The notes below the pieces were generated by a model. That model ran no database searches and had not been told where the DNA came from. It saw only the letters and a list, made by a program, of their open reading frames with translations. Position numbers and translations under genes: made by a program. DNA of 64,000 bases, taken from assembly GCF_003265705.1 (NCBI RefSeq), contig NW_020312894.1, positions 4,674,675-4,738,674 on the forward strand, in the 5' to 3' direction. This DNA is from Callorhinus ursinus (taxonomy: Eukaryota > Chordata > Mammalia > Carnivora > Otariidae). The stretch's first letter is position 1; each line of letters begins with the position of its first letter. Of the stretch, positions 35,696-47,110 are shown piece after piece.

Positions 35696-37959
35696 TCGGG
35701 CCTTTCTGGGGGCAGTTTATCACTTTACATAATGCCTGTTGGAAAGGCCAGGACGCCCGTGTTGACACGGATGAGCAGGAGCTACTCAGCATTCCTCAGG
35801 AGAGCCCCAGCGCCGGCCCAGGAGGGAGCCCCCTCTCAGGACCAAGACAGGCCTGAGCGCTGGCCCTTGGGGAGACTCTGATATAGATGCTCAGAAACTC
35901 AGGGGAACTTAATTTCCTCCAGTGATCTGGCCCTGTGCACTGCGCATCCCCGGATCACCTGCTTTCCACCAAAGACGCAGGCGCCAGGGCGTGGCTGAGA
36001 GGAGGCAAAGTGTTGGCAAGAGTTTGGAAAACTAGCTCGCCCTTCCTAAAAGAGGCATGAAGTTTGTCAAAGCACAGAAAACTCCAGACCAAAGAATGTC
36101 CTTTATTTTGACTGTGCCAATAGCCCCCATGCACGCACTAGGTGTGCAGAACGTTTCACTTAGAAGTGACGATTTCTGCTCCCAGGAGGGAAACCTCCCA
36201 CCACTCTGTCCCCACGCTGGGGTTGTTCGGTAATATTTGGTATCTTCAAAACACAATTGCAATTCTTGCACCAAGATTAAAGTTCTGTATCCCTTAGTTC
36301 AGGAACCAAGATTAACGAGAGGTGGATGGTACTCGCCTACCTGTCCACATTCGAAAGGGCAATGCTGTGTCCTCGGATCCTGCAGAACAGGTCTGATGAC
36401 CCCCGAGTGTCCAGGAGGCAGACATGGATGATCACACTACCAGTGAACTTGGGTGGATTCAGAAAATTCCGAATGCTTTGAAAAATGAACCTGCTCCCAA
36501 GACAGAACCATGGGACTGCTCACTTGTAAGATTACTGCATAAGGTCATCTCTTATTTGGTCAGTCCAGCTCCTATAGACGGGGACTGTGTTCCGTATTTT
36601 CAAATACTTCAGTCTCAAGGACCATGGTCAGCAAAGGAGGCAGAGTGTTGATTTGAACCTCTCCTGATAGATACAGCTCTTAAAATACACTGTGAACGTA
36701 TTTCAGCCTGAAGAGGGCACGCTCTTTACAGGGATCCTGACCAGTTTGTTGTCCCTCCTTGCTTTTATTTCTTCCAGGGTGGTGTTGCAAGCTTTCCTAT
36801 ATAATTATTTATCTTGTTCAGACTCGAAGGTCAGTCCAACATCATCTCTATTTCAAGCCACCTTTCCCTGGGATGGTTTTGATTTTTCTCTGGGCTTTCT
36901 GATAGCCTAATGTGCTAGACGATTTCACTTTTTCTTCCCTATTCTTTCTTCCTTCTTCAGTGGGCAACCTAGGCCCTAGAGGGGGAGACAGCCCAGCAAC
37001 CCTACAAGATGGTCAGGGGCCAGTGCATTGTTGGGCTTCCCCTGAATGGTCACCATTCGGTTTCTGGCCCGGGAGGGATCCCTCTGAGTACTAGGGAAGA
37101 TGAAGGAGAGAGTGCATGCCTCACTCACGGAAACCCTATGCTGGCTCCTGTGGGTGGATGGGCTCCTCTGTGGGACTCTCCGCCTGGCACAGAGGCATTT
37201 AGAGCCTACCCAGTCTACATGGACAGATGTGTATGCTCTTCAGGAATCATCCACCCTGAGCTTCTTTTAAGGAGACCATCAGAAACATTTTGAAAACCTA
37301 CTCACTCTATCTCAGGGCTATTTGTGCCTGCCAACTCTTTTCCATCAGTGGCTGCTTTAGCAAACCCATGAGAGGGTAGCCCTGTGGCTCAGCCCCCAAC
37401 TTCAGGACAAAGCAGGGACACTGAGGTGGCCTTCCCCTCAGCCTGGTGCCAGCCAGCCTTGTGCATCTAGCCCACTCACCATGGTTGGCTCTGCCCATAT
37501 GGCCCGCCAAGTTGAGAGTCCCTGGGTCCACGGAGGATGCCTTTTCTCTGACTCCCTATACCTTCATGTGCTCAGCCACGGAGCAGATGCCCCATAAATG
37601 AGGGACTGATCTGAACCAAACTGGGTCTCTCTGGAGCCAGCAGTCCTGGGGGACCGCAGCTCCCATTCAGGCTAGCGCAACACACACCAGAATGGCACAA
37701 ACAGGAATCCCGCTTCCCCTGTCCAGCTCAACAGGTAGAAAAGCAGGTCCCTGCCACCAAACAGCACACATCACAGAGCAGGACAAGGCTGTTCCCAAAG
37801 GACTCTGCTCTCCCGTCCCAGGAAGGGTGCTGCCCACAAGCAAAGAGACTTCTGGGCCCCCCCGTCTTCTCATCCCTCCTTTCCCCAGTCCCCTGCCCCT
37901 GCTCAGAAGCTTACAGTGATGCTTTAACCAGCTTCTAAAACTCTCTCTTCCACACTCTG
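35696..37959. other. unassigned sequence
   Basis: Right of the island, 35705-35745 ('agtttatcactttacataat') is CNE-like. The rest, to 37.96 kb, has no gene or clear repeat; AT-rich patches at 36690-36960. Confidence 0.4.
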
Positions 37960-38295
37960 TCTCTACCCTTCTCTATTACCTCCCCTGTGCAAGCCCTTGT
38001 TTGGGAAGAGCAGGTCTGCGCACTGCCAGAGGCTGCCCCACCCTGGAAGCCCTCCTCTCCTCTCTCTCTCAACTGACTGGTGTTCTGCCCATTCCTGAGA
38101 GCCAGGCTCAAAGCCTCCCCTTCCACACACCTGTGAGTCTCACGCTCATCATGCCCCCTCAGCACCTGGCACACAACACCTTGCGCGTGTCTGGCTTATA
38201 ACCTACTCTGGTGCACAGAGCCCACGTCCACTACCTTCCTCCACCCAGCGCCTGTACACAGCGGATGCTCAGTGGACATTTACTAATGGCTCCTT
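37960..38295 (+). mobile_element. L2 LINE 3' region
   Basis: 'tctgcccattcctgagagcc', 'aggctcaaagcctccccttc', 'cctcagcacctggcaca' and a terminal 'gcctgtacacagcggatgct' with 'cagtggacatttactaatg' follow the L2 3' order. Confidence 0.55.
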
Positions 38296-39499
38296 CCCTC
38301 CGTCCTCCTTGTTTATCTAGCCAAACCAGAAGAGGCCTAACCTAGGAATTCTCTGGAATGGCCATGGCATCTGTGAGCAGAGAGCACTGAATAAAGTGTG
38401 GACTGGGATGGCTCCATTGATGAATTGATTGAGCTCAGCTAGAGGCTGGAAATTACTGAGACTTGAGCTTGACTCCAGGTAATGGGGGAGACCTTCACTG
38501 TGGTCCATGCTCACCCACTCAGGCTGTGAGGGAAGGTCAAAGGGAGCGGTCACTTTCTGCAAGCCTGGGTGCCCCAGGACACAGATCCTGGTTTCCCAAA
38601 ATGTGTCCCCTTGCTCCTGGCGGTAATGGGGCTGCCACTGCTGCATTCAAGTGGAAGGGTCTAGACGACTCTCTGCAGTTGTCCGAATCATAAATTGAAG
38701 AATAAATGGGTAAATGGAAGTGTCAGGATTAACTCAGGCTTTTGCATGAACTGGGTACCATCCAGCAACCTCAGATATCAGCTCCAAAGCTGATAGATAC
38801 TGTCGGAGGAGGTACCTGTGAGAAAGAGACAGTGCAGCTGGGTAAAACAGATTAGAAACTGGGTAAAGTCAAATCTAAACACAGCTCAGCCGTCCTCCGG
38901 AGGCAATACCCAGACGTGCTCCTAGGGGGAGCCAGCGGACTCTGTGTCTCTGCACTATGCACACAGTGGGCAGTCCGTGACCATCCAGCGATGGATGGAG
39001 TGGTTGGATGGCTAGAAGCTGCGTGCCGGCAGTATAGACACCAGGAAACAAAGAACAGAGCTGTGAACAGTGTGGGTCCTGGCTTGGAAGCCCAGCTCAC
39101 AGATCTTGCCCTTCTCTGAAGGCTGGATGTCCACAGACCGACCTCTTGGCCCATTTCGTTGCTTTTCTTTTTTACCTCCACTGTGCACCCAAATCAAGGA
39201 TCTCTCCTGAAACCCTTCTCTTGAAGCCCTAATGGCTCCCTGTTACCTATCTCCTACTTTTTCCGCAGGTCCTGGGGATAAATAAAGACAGGGTTGCATA
39301 AGCCAGGCCCTATTGCCCAGCATGGCACTGAGGCCCTCGCAGGGATGCTGCAGCTTACCTGAGGATGGGCCTCCTGCCTGGGCCTTGACCAAGGCCAGTT
39401 CAGTCCAACTCTGCCCCCCTCCTTGCCTTGCCCAGAGCTCCTCTGTACACAGTGCCTTTTCCCTCCCCTTTCTGCCTCCTGAGGTCCCATACATCCTGC
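38296..39499. other. unassigned sequence
   Basis: No gene or repeat recognised; overlapping frames up to 109 codons. Confidence 0.4.
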
Positions 39500-39740
39500 C
39501 AGCATCACTCCGGGAAGGCGCCCCAGGTCCCCCAGCAGGAGCGATCTCCCCACGCTCAACACTTCTCGTCAGCTACGTGGTGCTTAGGACCCTGTTGTCT
39601 CTTATCTCTTATTGCGGTTATGTGTGGGGTTTTCTCACTCCCCCACCAGGCTGTCCACTCCCTGAAGGTAGGATTGGGTCCCCTGCTTCCTTAGCACACC
39701 CTAGACCTCAGTGAAAAGTTTCTGGGTAAAGAAATGAACG
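39500..39740 (+). mobile_element. L2 LINE 3' fragment
   Basis: 'ctgtccactccctgaaggta' and 'ggattgggtcccctgcttcc' correspond to the L2 ctgtgagctccttgagggca and ggactgtgtcttgttc region, followed by a decayed 3' end. Confidence 0.5.
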
Positions 39741-40746
39741 CATCCAACAAGGAAAAATCTTCAGTGGGGGCACCACTGAAAGGTACCCATTACTTATCAG
39801 GTTTGCATTGAGGGATGAGTCTCGATGCATTAACTAAGAGAGAAGAATGAAAAGCATTTCAATTTATCACGGAAAGAGTAATTCCCATGAGTTTGGATAT
39901 AAAGGTGAACTAAGACGAAAACCATTTTTCCTGGATGTCAAGCAAGTTCTCCCACAGATATCCTGGAAAAGCCCAATATAAATACACTAAATAATAAAAA
40001 GCAGAGCAAACATTAGTGAAGGGTTCAGTGTTTTCTCTTCTAGGCACAAATTTGCTCAGAACGACAGGTGGTCCCACAGACCTTTGTTGAGTGAAGGATG
40101 AGTCTCCACAGCGAAGCCCTGCCCAGGCACAGGCATGCTCAGTCGAGGGGCCCCCCACTCCTACCTGGTGGGTAGACACGTCCCACCAGGGTCGCGTGCT
40201 CCAAGACATCCCACCCTTCACCAAGGATCATGGTCATTTTGTGGTCAGGACCCTGAAGACCCCCACGGGCCTGGCATTGAGCCATAGAGTCATCACCACT
40301 CACTGACCAACAGCACAGGCAGGCCCCGCGGGATGGTACAAAGGGCTGCCGAGTGTTCAAGGCTGTGGGAAGGTTCCAGAAAGGTTCAACAGGAAGGGAT
40401 GCTCCGTAAATCACCCTGGGAGACCGGGGCAGATGGTCTACCAGTCCCCCTTATTCCCAGCCCTTCCCCTCCGCTGCATTCGTTCATAGCGTTGCCTTCA
40501 TCCAGAGGGTCTTTTTCCCCAGGGCTCCTTCTAGTGATATCTCACTCGGTCTTCTAGGCCTAAACCATGTACCAGTGTTGCTGGGAAGGCTTTCCAGGTG
40601 CTGCTGGGAAGGCATCTTTCCTCTGCACTCCCACAGACAGTCGGACCCCTGGGTCGCCTGTGCAAGGTGTGTGTTCACCGGGCTTGTCCCAGAGGCTGCT
40701 GTGCACAGAGCTGTCTCGTGAACCAGGTGATTGCGCTTCGGGAAGG
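39741..40746. other. unassigned sequence
   Basis: Nothing recognised. The imperfect duplication 'tgctgggaaggc' occurs at 40579-40590 and 40602-40613. Confidence 0.4.
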
Positions 40747-40852
40747 TAAAGGAACCAGCTCCATTCTCTCTCTCAAATAAATAAATAAAATCTTTAAAAA
40801 AAAGCCGGGGGGGTGGCGCCTGGGTGGCTCAGTTGGTTAAAGGAATCAGCTC
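40747..40852 (+). mobile_element. rearranged SINE: tail segment before head segment
   Basis: Plus-strand 40764-40803 is a SINE tail (ctctctctcaaataaataaataaaatcttt plus A-run, given here in part) and 40814-40837 is a SINE head (tggcgcctgggtggctcag). The order is tail then head, the reverse of a normal copy. Near-identical 15-mers flank the unit: taaaggaaccagctc at 40747-40761 and taaaggaatcagctc at 40838-40852, one mismatch. These may be target duplications. Alternatively two truncated SINEs abut and the second 15-mer is SINE-derived, since the normal head is followed by ggttaag. Confidence 0.7.
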
Positions 40853-41139
40853 ACTCTCATCAGGGCGTCACCAGCACCCAGCAGCATCTTGCCAGGAGCA
40901 GAGAGGTAGTTGACAAGTGGGAGGGACTGAGGGATAAAGATCTAAGGCACCTGTCTCATGGTATATGCTCCATAAACATTTCTGGAGTAAAAGAGAAACT
41001 AGATTAGTCACTCATAATTAAATTCTTCTTGTTCCTCAGTTACTTGTAATTCTTCCATGTCTATATTTGTTTGTGAGTTTTTATCATATCTTTTTATGTA
41101 ATTTTATTAGAAGCAACAAAAAAAATTCATAGAATTGGG
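40853..41139. other. unassigned sequence
   Basis: Unique GC-rich then AT-rich text; nothing recognised. Confidence 0.4.
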
Positions 41140-41310
41140 AGGTTTTCGGTTTTTTTAACTGAGATATAATTAACATAGAACATTATGTTCGTTTCAGGGG
41201 TGCAGCATAATGATTCGAGATTTGTATATTTTGCAAAATGATCACTCCACTAAGTGCAACTAACATCCATTACCACACACTGGTACAATTTTTTTCTGTT
41301 ATTTTTATGT
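41140..41310 (-). mobile_element. L1 3'-UTR fragment, antisense
   Basis: 'ttaactgagatataattaac', 'gttcgtttcaggggtgcagc', 'ataatgattcgagatttgta' and 'catccattaccacacactgg' are the antisense text common at L1 3' ends (attgagatataattgacata, agtttcaggtgtacaaca). Confidence 0.75.
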
Positions 41311-42019
41311 AGTTATCTTTTGAAATAAATAAATATACAGTGAGTATTTTCTCTAGGAGAAAACTTTATAAAAGATGAAAATGTTTTAGACCTGTGTGCC
41401 CCTGTTCTCAAGTCACCACAAAAAAAAAAAAAAGGTCAAATCCAAACATCTAGATTTAAAGGTATACAAAAGGGGAAAAAAATCAGATTTTGTATTGACT
41501 ACAAGAGCGAGTCCTAGGTAGTCATTCATCTAGACCAGGAGCTGGGGCAGCCGGTCTGAGCTCAGGCAAGTGCACACAGATTGAGGAAAAGGGGAGTCCT
41601 GACCCCAAGCGTGGGCCCCAGGGAAGATAAACACAGGATGGTGCTGCAGTGGACGGGGGGCAGGGGGCAAGGACAGCTCAGCATGAAGTCTGGGGGGCCC
41701 CCTAAGCAGTGTGCAGCTAGATGACGGGAGGAGTCCAACTGACCCACTCTGACATGCAGTAGCCCAGGACCTGGAATGCACTTTGTGGGGGGTTCGGGGT
41801 GGAGGGGACTAGCCCCGCTGAGCCTGGTGCCACGACCAGCCTTTGATTCATACCCATCCAGAGCGCCTCCCTAAGGTTCCTTCTTCGGCAGAGAGGCCAG
41901 AGAGGCCCCTGAGAAGTTAGGACAGAGGGCAGAGGGTTGGGGGCCAAGTGCCTCCACCTTCCTGCCACCACTTCCGAGCCCCCCCACACTATAGCAGGTG
42001 ACCCCGTATTCTCTCTTAC
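41311..42019. other. unassigned sequence
   Basis: A-run at 41420-41433. GC-rich text from 41530 with no gene recognised. Confidence 0.4.
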
Positions 42020-42261
42020 AACTCCTTGTATATTTTAAAGGATTTATTTATTTGAGAGAGAGAGTGTGAGCGAGGGAGAGCAAGAGAGAGAGAGGGAGAG
42101 AGCACAAGCAGGGGGAGGGGCAGAGGCAGAGGGAGAAGCAGGCTCCCCGCTGAGCAGAGAGCCCCATTCTGGACTCGATCCCAGAACCCCAAGATCCTGA
42201 CCTGAGCTGAAGGCAGATGCTTAACCAACTGAGCTACCCGGGCGCCCCTAACTCCTTGTAT
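42020..42261 (-). mobile_element. carnivore tRNA-derived SINE, antisense, with target-site duplications
   Basis: The body at 42032-42249 reads, on the minus strand, gggcgcccgggtagctcag, then B-box-like gggatcgagtcc, the ctgctcagcggggagcctgc block, CT repeats and an AAATAAATAAATCCTTT tail. The duplication aactccttgtat flanks it at 42020-42031 and 42250-42261. This is the full-length type for the window; an 85-codon frame across it is repeat-derived. Confidence 0.93.
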
Positions 42262-42309
42262 TTTTAATTTCAATGTACCTACTACAGCGGGTAATTATTT
42301 CTACAGTCG

Positions 42310-42475
42310 CTCGTTTGCCTGCCTTAAGTGCTCTCTCTCAATCGACTGACCGCAAATCCCAAGAGGGCAGAGGTGGTGTCGGGCTCATCCAACCCCGTCG
42401 CCAGTCGCCAGGGCCTTTACACAGTGTGTTGCGCATAGTAGGTGTTCAGGAAATATTTCTTGGAGGAAGGAATGG
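42310..42475 (+). mobile_element. L2 LINE 3' end
   Basis: 'cccaagagggcagaggtggt', 'gcctttacacagtgtgttgc' and 'gcatagtaggtgttcaggaa' match the L2 3' end (gagggcagggactgtgtc, gtgcctggcacatagtaggtgctc). Confidence 0.6.
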
Positions 42476-42869
42476 TCGACCAGGAAGTGGTGTTTACCTC
42501 TGCTCCCTCTGGAGCAATGGACGAGGAAGCCCCAGAGAAGCCAAGACAGGCTCACGGTTGGGGCGACGCCTCTGTCATCCCCAGAAAGCAGCTGAAACCA
42601 AGCAAGCGCATTACCCTCACGGTGCAGAGGGTTTCGGCACATCCTCAAAATATAATTTTCAAAACCCAAATTAGTATCACCATAGGCATGGATTCCATAA
42701 TTTCTCACGTAGATGACTTGACTCTTCGAAGAATTTCGCAAATGCCCAGGAAGGAGTTGATGTGGGCCGCACGGCCCCCCGGGGGCGGGGGGTGTTTTGT
42801 GTGGGGATTTTCAGCAGGGCAGGCCCTCTGGGCTGCAGGGAAATTGCCCTGGTTGCCCAGAAAAGTGAG
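42476..42869. other. unassigned sequence
   Basis: GC-rich patch at 42765-42795; frames up to 160 codons overlap both strands without domains. Confidence 0.4.
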
Positions 42870-43530
42870 GCCACCGCAAATCTCTGCTCATAGACACACG
42901 GGAATATGCATAAACAATATATAGACAGGCCCAAACACCGAAATTAAAGAACTATTTCTTTCCAACAATTTGGTCCACAGCTCTGACTATTATCTGGGGA
43001 TAAATCAATTTGCTGCAGCTATAGACAGCCATTTCCGTGTGAGTCCCGCGAAGCTTAACTGGAGAAGCGTGTTAAAAGTTAAAGGACCTTCGTCACATTA
43101 AGAACATGAATTTTTCTAACCATAAATTTATTTCACTGAATTCCTGAGCTATAAAGTCACCCTGCACTCTTCCTTGTAAATCAGAGGGGGTGTACCCACT
43201 TCCTGATGTTTGCCAATTTGCTATTTTTCCTGTAATTAGGAAAAAATGCAATTCACTAGAGTTATAAGCCCAGAGGAGATCACTGGATTGAACTGAGTTG
43301 TTTAATACCTGCCCGGGCTCAGTGCTTTGTGAAGAATGATTCTACTAGGGGGTAAAGGGCGAAAATAAATGATTATGGAAACACGGGATAAGACCTAACT
43401 CCAGACGTGGTAGCCGCTTCCTCCGAGTGGCTTTGATCGCACCGCAGAAGTGGATAGCGCCATCGATTTACAGCATCTTGTGGTGGAAGGATGCAGAGCT
43501 GCGAAATTAAAGGCAACAGAAAATAAAACT
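42870..43530. promoter_or_regulatory. CNE-like block, strong candidate enhancer
   Basis: About 660 bp of repeat-free DNA with high density of developmental factor cores. A near-canonical SOX-POU pair lies at 42904-42920 (minus strand attgtttatgcatat). Others are 'ggggataaatcaatttgctg', 'ctgtaattaggaaaaaatgc', 'ctttgtgaagaatgattc', 'aaataaatgattatgg' and 'ggctttgatcgcaccgcag'. No frame longer than 60 codons. Conservation is inferred. Confidence 0.55.
42904..42920 (-). promoter_or_regulatory. composite SOX-POU-like site
   Basis: The minus strand reads ATATTGTTTATGCATAT: a SOX core ATTGTT and an octamer-like ATGCATAT with one base more between them than the usual SOX2-OCT4 composite. Confidence 0.35.
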
Positions 43531-44333
43531 TAGAAGCACTGGGAAGATCTGCCTGCCTTCGGGTGCATGGGAAGAGCCCAGAGTAGGAGGCGAGTTGAGG
43601 CAGGCGCAGTGCGGGGCACCAGACCCAACCCCTTGCAGAAAGGCCATCTCTGAAACCCTCACACCGTTGTTCTGCAGGAATTATGAAGGAAGCAGAGTTG
43701 AGGATGGGCCCGTAGCAGCAGTTTCCTAAGTCTCTCAGGGCAACTAGAAAATCAAGGAAATCACTTTGCTGTTAGAGTTTATCTTCCAAAGGAAAGTGGT
43801 TTTCATACACAGATTTTTCTTTCTCGCCTTTCAGTAAACATCCCAAGTTCCATTCCATGGTAGGTGGTGGTGTCATTCTTGGAAAATGCACTTTTCACTA
43901 AGGTCAGCTGTCCACGTTGGGACTAATTTGGGTTGTGAAAATTATATTTTGAGGATGTGCCGAAACCCTTTGCACATCATTAGATGCTGCATGCACAAGA
44001 ACACACTGTTTCCTACTTTGGTTATCAATACAGATGCTATTTTATAGGAATTGCCTTCATGGTTTCTGAAAAACACAGTGATATCCACAATTAAAGTAAG
44101 TATTAATGAAAAGGGTGAAAACGGTAAGTGCTTATGTGGCCAAAAGAACCCTTTCACAAGACCTGGTACCTGGCATTTGACGAATTAACTTGAAATGAAT
44201 TGACTCTCAGACTTTTCTTTAAAGGGGGATGTCATCTGATCCCTACAAATGGAAAACACTCCTGTTTCCACGCATCCCTAAAAACAAAAACAAAAAGCTT
44301 AATAATCCTCCTAAATTTTAACCAGGAGAGAGC
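43531..44333. other. unassigned sequence, partly CNE-like
   Basis: Segment 43760-44200 is AT-rich and repeat-free and may extend the conserved domain. No gene recognised. Confidence 0.4.
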
Positions 44334-44380
44334 AAAAAAAAAAAAAAAAAAAAAAAAATAAAAAAACACACACACAAAAA
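44334..44380. repeat. A-run followed by short (CA)n
   Basis: 25 A, a T, 6 A, then cacacacaca. No retrocopy body recognised to its left. Confidence 0.85.
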
Positions 44381-44459
44381 GAACCGTTTTGTGGAAACAT
44401 GAAACACAGGAAAGGAAGTATTCCCTGGAATGGGACCAGGTTTCTTTCCTTTTCTCTTC

Positions 44460-44830
44460 CCATTCTGTTTCCTGTCACCCAATAATTCTAGAGGTGAACA
44501 AAACGGACCCTTGTATCTAATCACCCTAATGACCCTGGCCTTCATATCTAAAATGTCATTCAGAGATAGTTTCGGGTTGGCAGCTGCTGATGGAGAAGAG
44601 CAATAAATAATACGATTTCCATTTGCACACAAGCCCTGCGTGCAGAAGCCGCTCGAAATGCATTTCCAGAGGAACACCTTGGGACCCACTATTGGAATGC
44701 CACCCCATTTGATGCCAGGCACCCTGCACATCAGCTTTTAGGGGGGAAGTGAAGAGCAGCTTGCCCAATTGGAGTTACAAGGGAATTTAGGAAGACAGAA
44801 TGTAATTACCTGAACTGGAATCCAGCCAAG
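44460..44830. promoter_or_regulatory. CNE-like block
   Basis: Repeat-free, with 'tctaatcaccctaatgaccc', 'gcaataaataatacgatttc', 'cccaattggagttac' and 'gtaattacctgaactgg'. Candidate regulatory DNA by composition only. Confidence 0.4.
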
Positions 44831-45343
44831 GTACTGGGCTGTTAAAAAAAAAAAAAAGTCAAGGAAAAAAAATAACCTTAGTTCTCTTCACTGATAACAA
44901 AAGCCAAACGCGGGCTTCTTTCTGTTTATGATTTGGCATCGAGGGGTATTTAAATCATCACCAAACAATAAATAAAAATAAAACTTTGCAATTTCTACCA
45001 GCCCCCGCCCCCCCCACACACACACACAACAGGCACTCTGCAGATTCCTTTGTCCGTGCAGGACGTGGTGATGTGGCCCCACTTCCTGGCACTTTCGGGC
45101 TGTTCGCTCAGTTTGCACCAGAGACGGACAGCAGGCTCCGCTCACAGGCTGGCACGTCACGCTCTCCGAAAACCAGGACCCTCATCAAGCACCACCGGGG
45201 TCAGGGGGGAGGCCAGATATGGCTTTCCCTGTTTGCAGAGCTAATTTTTCTCCTTTAAATCTGGGCTTAGTTCTGATGAAACGAAGTGAATAAAATAATA
45301 ATCTCGCACCAGGGATGTGAAGTTTTATAAAGACCTTTAGCTG

Positions 45344-45347
<4 letters not shown>
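44831..45347. other. unassigned sequence with short simple repeats
   Basis: A-runs near 44842-44854 and a C-run plus (CA)n at 45005-45029. No gene. Confidence 0.45.

Positions 45348-45389
<42 letters not shown>
45348..45389. repeat. (CT)n microsatellite
   Basis: About 20 pure CT units. The minus strand encodes an artefactual RERERE frame. Confidence 0.95.
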
Positions 45390-45393
<4 letters not shown>

Positions 45394-46139
45394 CCAAGAG
45401 GGAAAGGCATGGAGAGAGAGAAATTTATCTGAGAAGGTCTGGAGGTCACCTACATGCTGAAAATATGAAATCGGTCGGCGCCAGAGCCCGCTCAAGAGTT
45501 CGTGGGGGCAGGACCGTCCACAGTGCGCGAGGTTGGGTTCCTCAGAAAATGGGCCACACTCCTAACTTCATACAGAGCAGAGGCATCCTTGTCGCTGCTT
45601 CACGAGACTCGCACGGCTCCTCGCTTCCCTTCCTGCCAGAACACAGGCGACTGCTAATGATCTGCTCCTATCATAATTGTAGGAAGTTGTCAACATGAAA
45701 ATTTCAGTTAAGCTTATGGTTTGTGGTTTTCCCTGGAGGGTTAAACAAAGGAGTCCAATATGACACCTCAAACTTTGGGGGGGCAACGGGGAGAGGGCAC
45801 ACATTTGTAAGGCGGACCAGAGTTATCCTTGTAAAACCCACTGAACAAAGAAGTCCAGTTGACTCGTTCCTTTTTAAACTGGAAAGACCATTTCTTTTAT
45901 ACCCTGAAAACAGTGAACACCGATAAAATTAAAGTGGAAAATTTACCATTTCATCCGGTTGTCTACAGTTCCGAAATGTCGAAAATCGCCATCATTACCG
46001 ACCTCGTTTTTGACTGTTTTCAGCCAAGCTAAGACATCTGCACGTATTCTGTGAAAAACAGAGATACGGGGTCTGTAAGTGCAAAGTGTGAAATGAGAGG
46101 CGGGCGCAGAGAAGAAAAGCAGACAAACGAGGGCCAGCT
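45390..46139. other. unassigned sequence
   Basis: 45645-45770 ('ctgctaatgatctgctcct', 'ggttaaacaaagg') is CNE-like. Nothing else recognised. Confidence 0.4.
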
Positions 46140-46345
46140 GAGGCGTTCCCGCGAATGCATGCTTTGGCTAATTTCCAAGGTGAGGATGCTCCGAATAACT
46201 AGATTAAACCCCTGATCCCCATTGTTCCATTTTGCAGAATGCTAAGTGCTTCTATCATCCTCGACTGAATTAGTTTAAAAGTTTAAAGCAAAATTCCCTT
46301 ACTGATATGTTTATATGTCTACAAATCTGTGCTTCTTAAAGCAGG
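46140..46345. promoter_or_regulatory. CNE-like block
   Basis: 'gcgaatgcatgctttggcta', 'gaataactagattaaacccc', 'ccccattgttccattttgc' (SOX core) and 'gactgaattagtttaaaag' in repeat-free DNA. Candidate enhancer; not tested. Confidence 0.4.
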
Positions 46346-46864
46346 AAAAAGCAGGCTTCCCTCTCAGCTTGGAATCCAACCACTACCGTGTTTAGGGGCT
46401 GCTGTGTTTTGGTAAGGCTTTGGCGAGCTCTCGCTGCCGCTCAGTAAACACGGTCGAGATCACTCGGGAGGGGAACGGTGGTTTCTCCCACTGGTGATAA
46501 CAAGCAAAGTGGGGGTCTCCGCAGACAGAAGGCTCCGAATTTTTTCTGATCGTTCTGAAAAGCTGCTGCCCTGAGCCTTGCCATCCCCCTTCTAGCTTAG
46601 ATCCTGTAGAAACCTAGACTTACACCCAAAAGCCAAACCCATTTAGTTTCCAGTTGGAATATAACATGCCAAACCCAACGCAGCCTCTTAGAACCCCGCC
46701 TTTCTCCTCCCTTGGCTGTTCTTGGTGTTTGGGGGACATCTTCCTTCCTAGACACGTGGGCCCCAAACTTGGATAACCCCAATCTATCTCCCCAGTCGCA
46801 TGAAATGAGTAGTAAATGAGTAGTAAACCCACTCCCAGAAAATCAGGGTGGGAAGTACAGGATG
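46346..46864. other. unassigned sequence
   Basis: An 11-bp tandem duplication (atgagtagtaa twice) lies at 46805-46827. No gene. Confidence 0.4.
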
Positions 46865-47110
46865 GAGAGGGATTCTTATTAATAATTCATCCTGAGCAAC
46901 CCCCTGGAGCAGTTTCACTGTGATATGCTATGCAGAATGCTTCAACACACTAATTAATATTTTCAAAGTGTTCCATGGGCCCCTTTTTAAAGCACTTTTG
47001 CCATCCATTCAGTGTTCTGCATTATAAGTAAAAGATCAATCTCTCCCCCAATCCTATTGATGAGCTGTCTAACCAACGTCGGATATGAGGAGTCAACAGA
47101 ATCTTTTTAA
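46865..47110. promoter_or_regulatory. CNE-like block
   Basis: 'cttattaataattcatcctg', 'cacactaattaatattttca' and 'ctattgatgagctgtct' within repeat-free AT-rich DNA. Confidence 0.4.

Noticed and set aside
35436..35856. Several 60-118-codon frames in the CpG island
   Set aside because: Proline/arginine/glycine-rich on both strands, as expected when GC-rich DNA lacks stop codons.
42016..42273. 85-codon minus-strand frame with leucine/serine repeats
   Set aside because: It is the translation of a SINE.
44334..44366. Long A-run as a possible retrocopy tail
   Set aside because: No gene-like body to the left and no target duplication seen; treated as a simple repeat.
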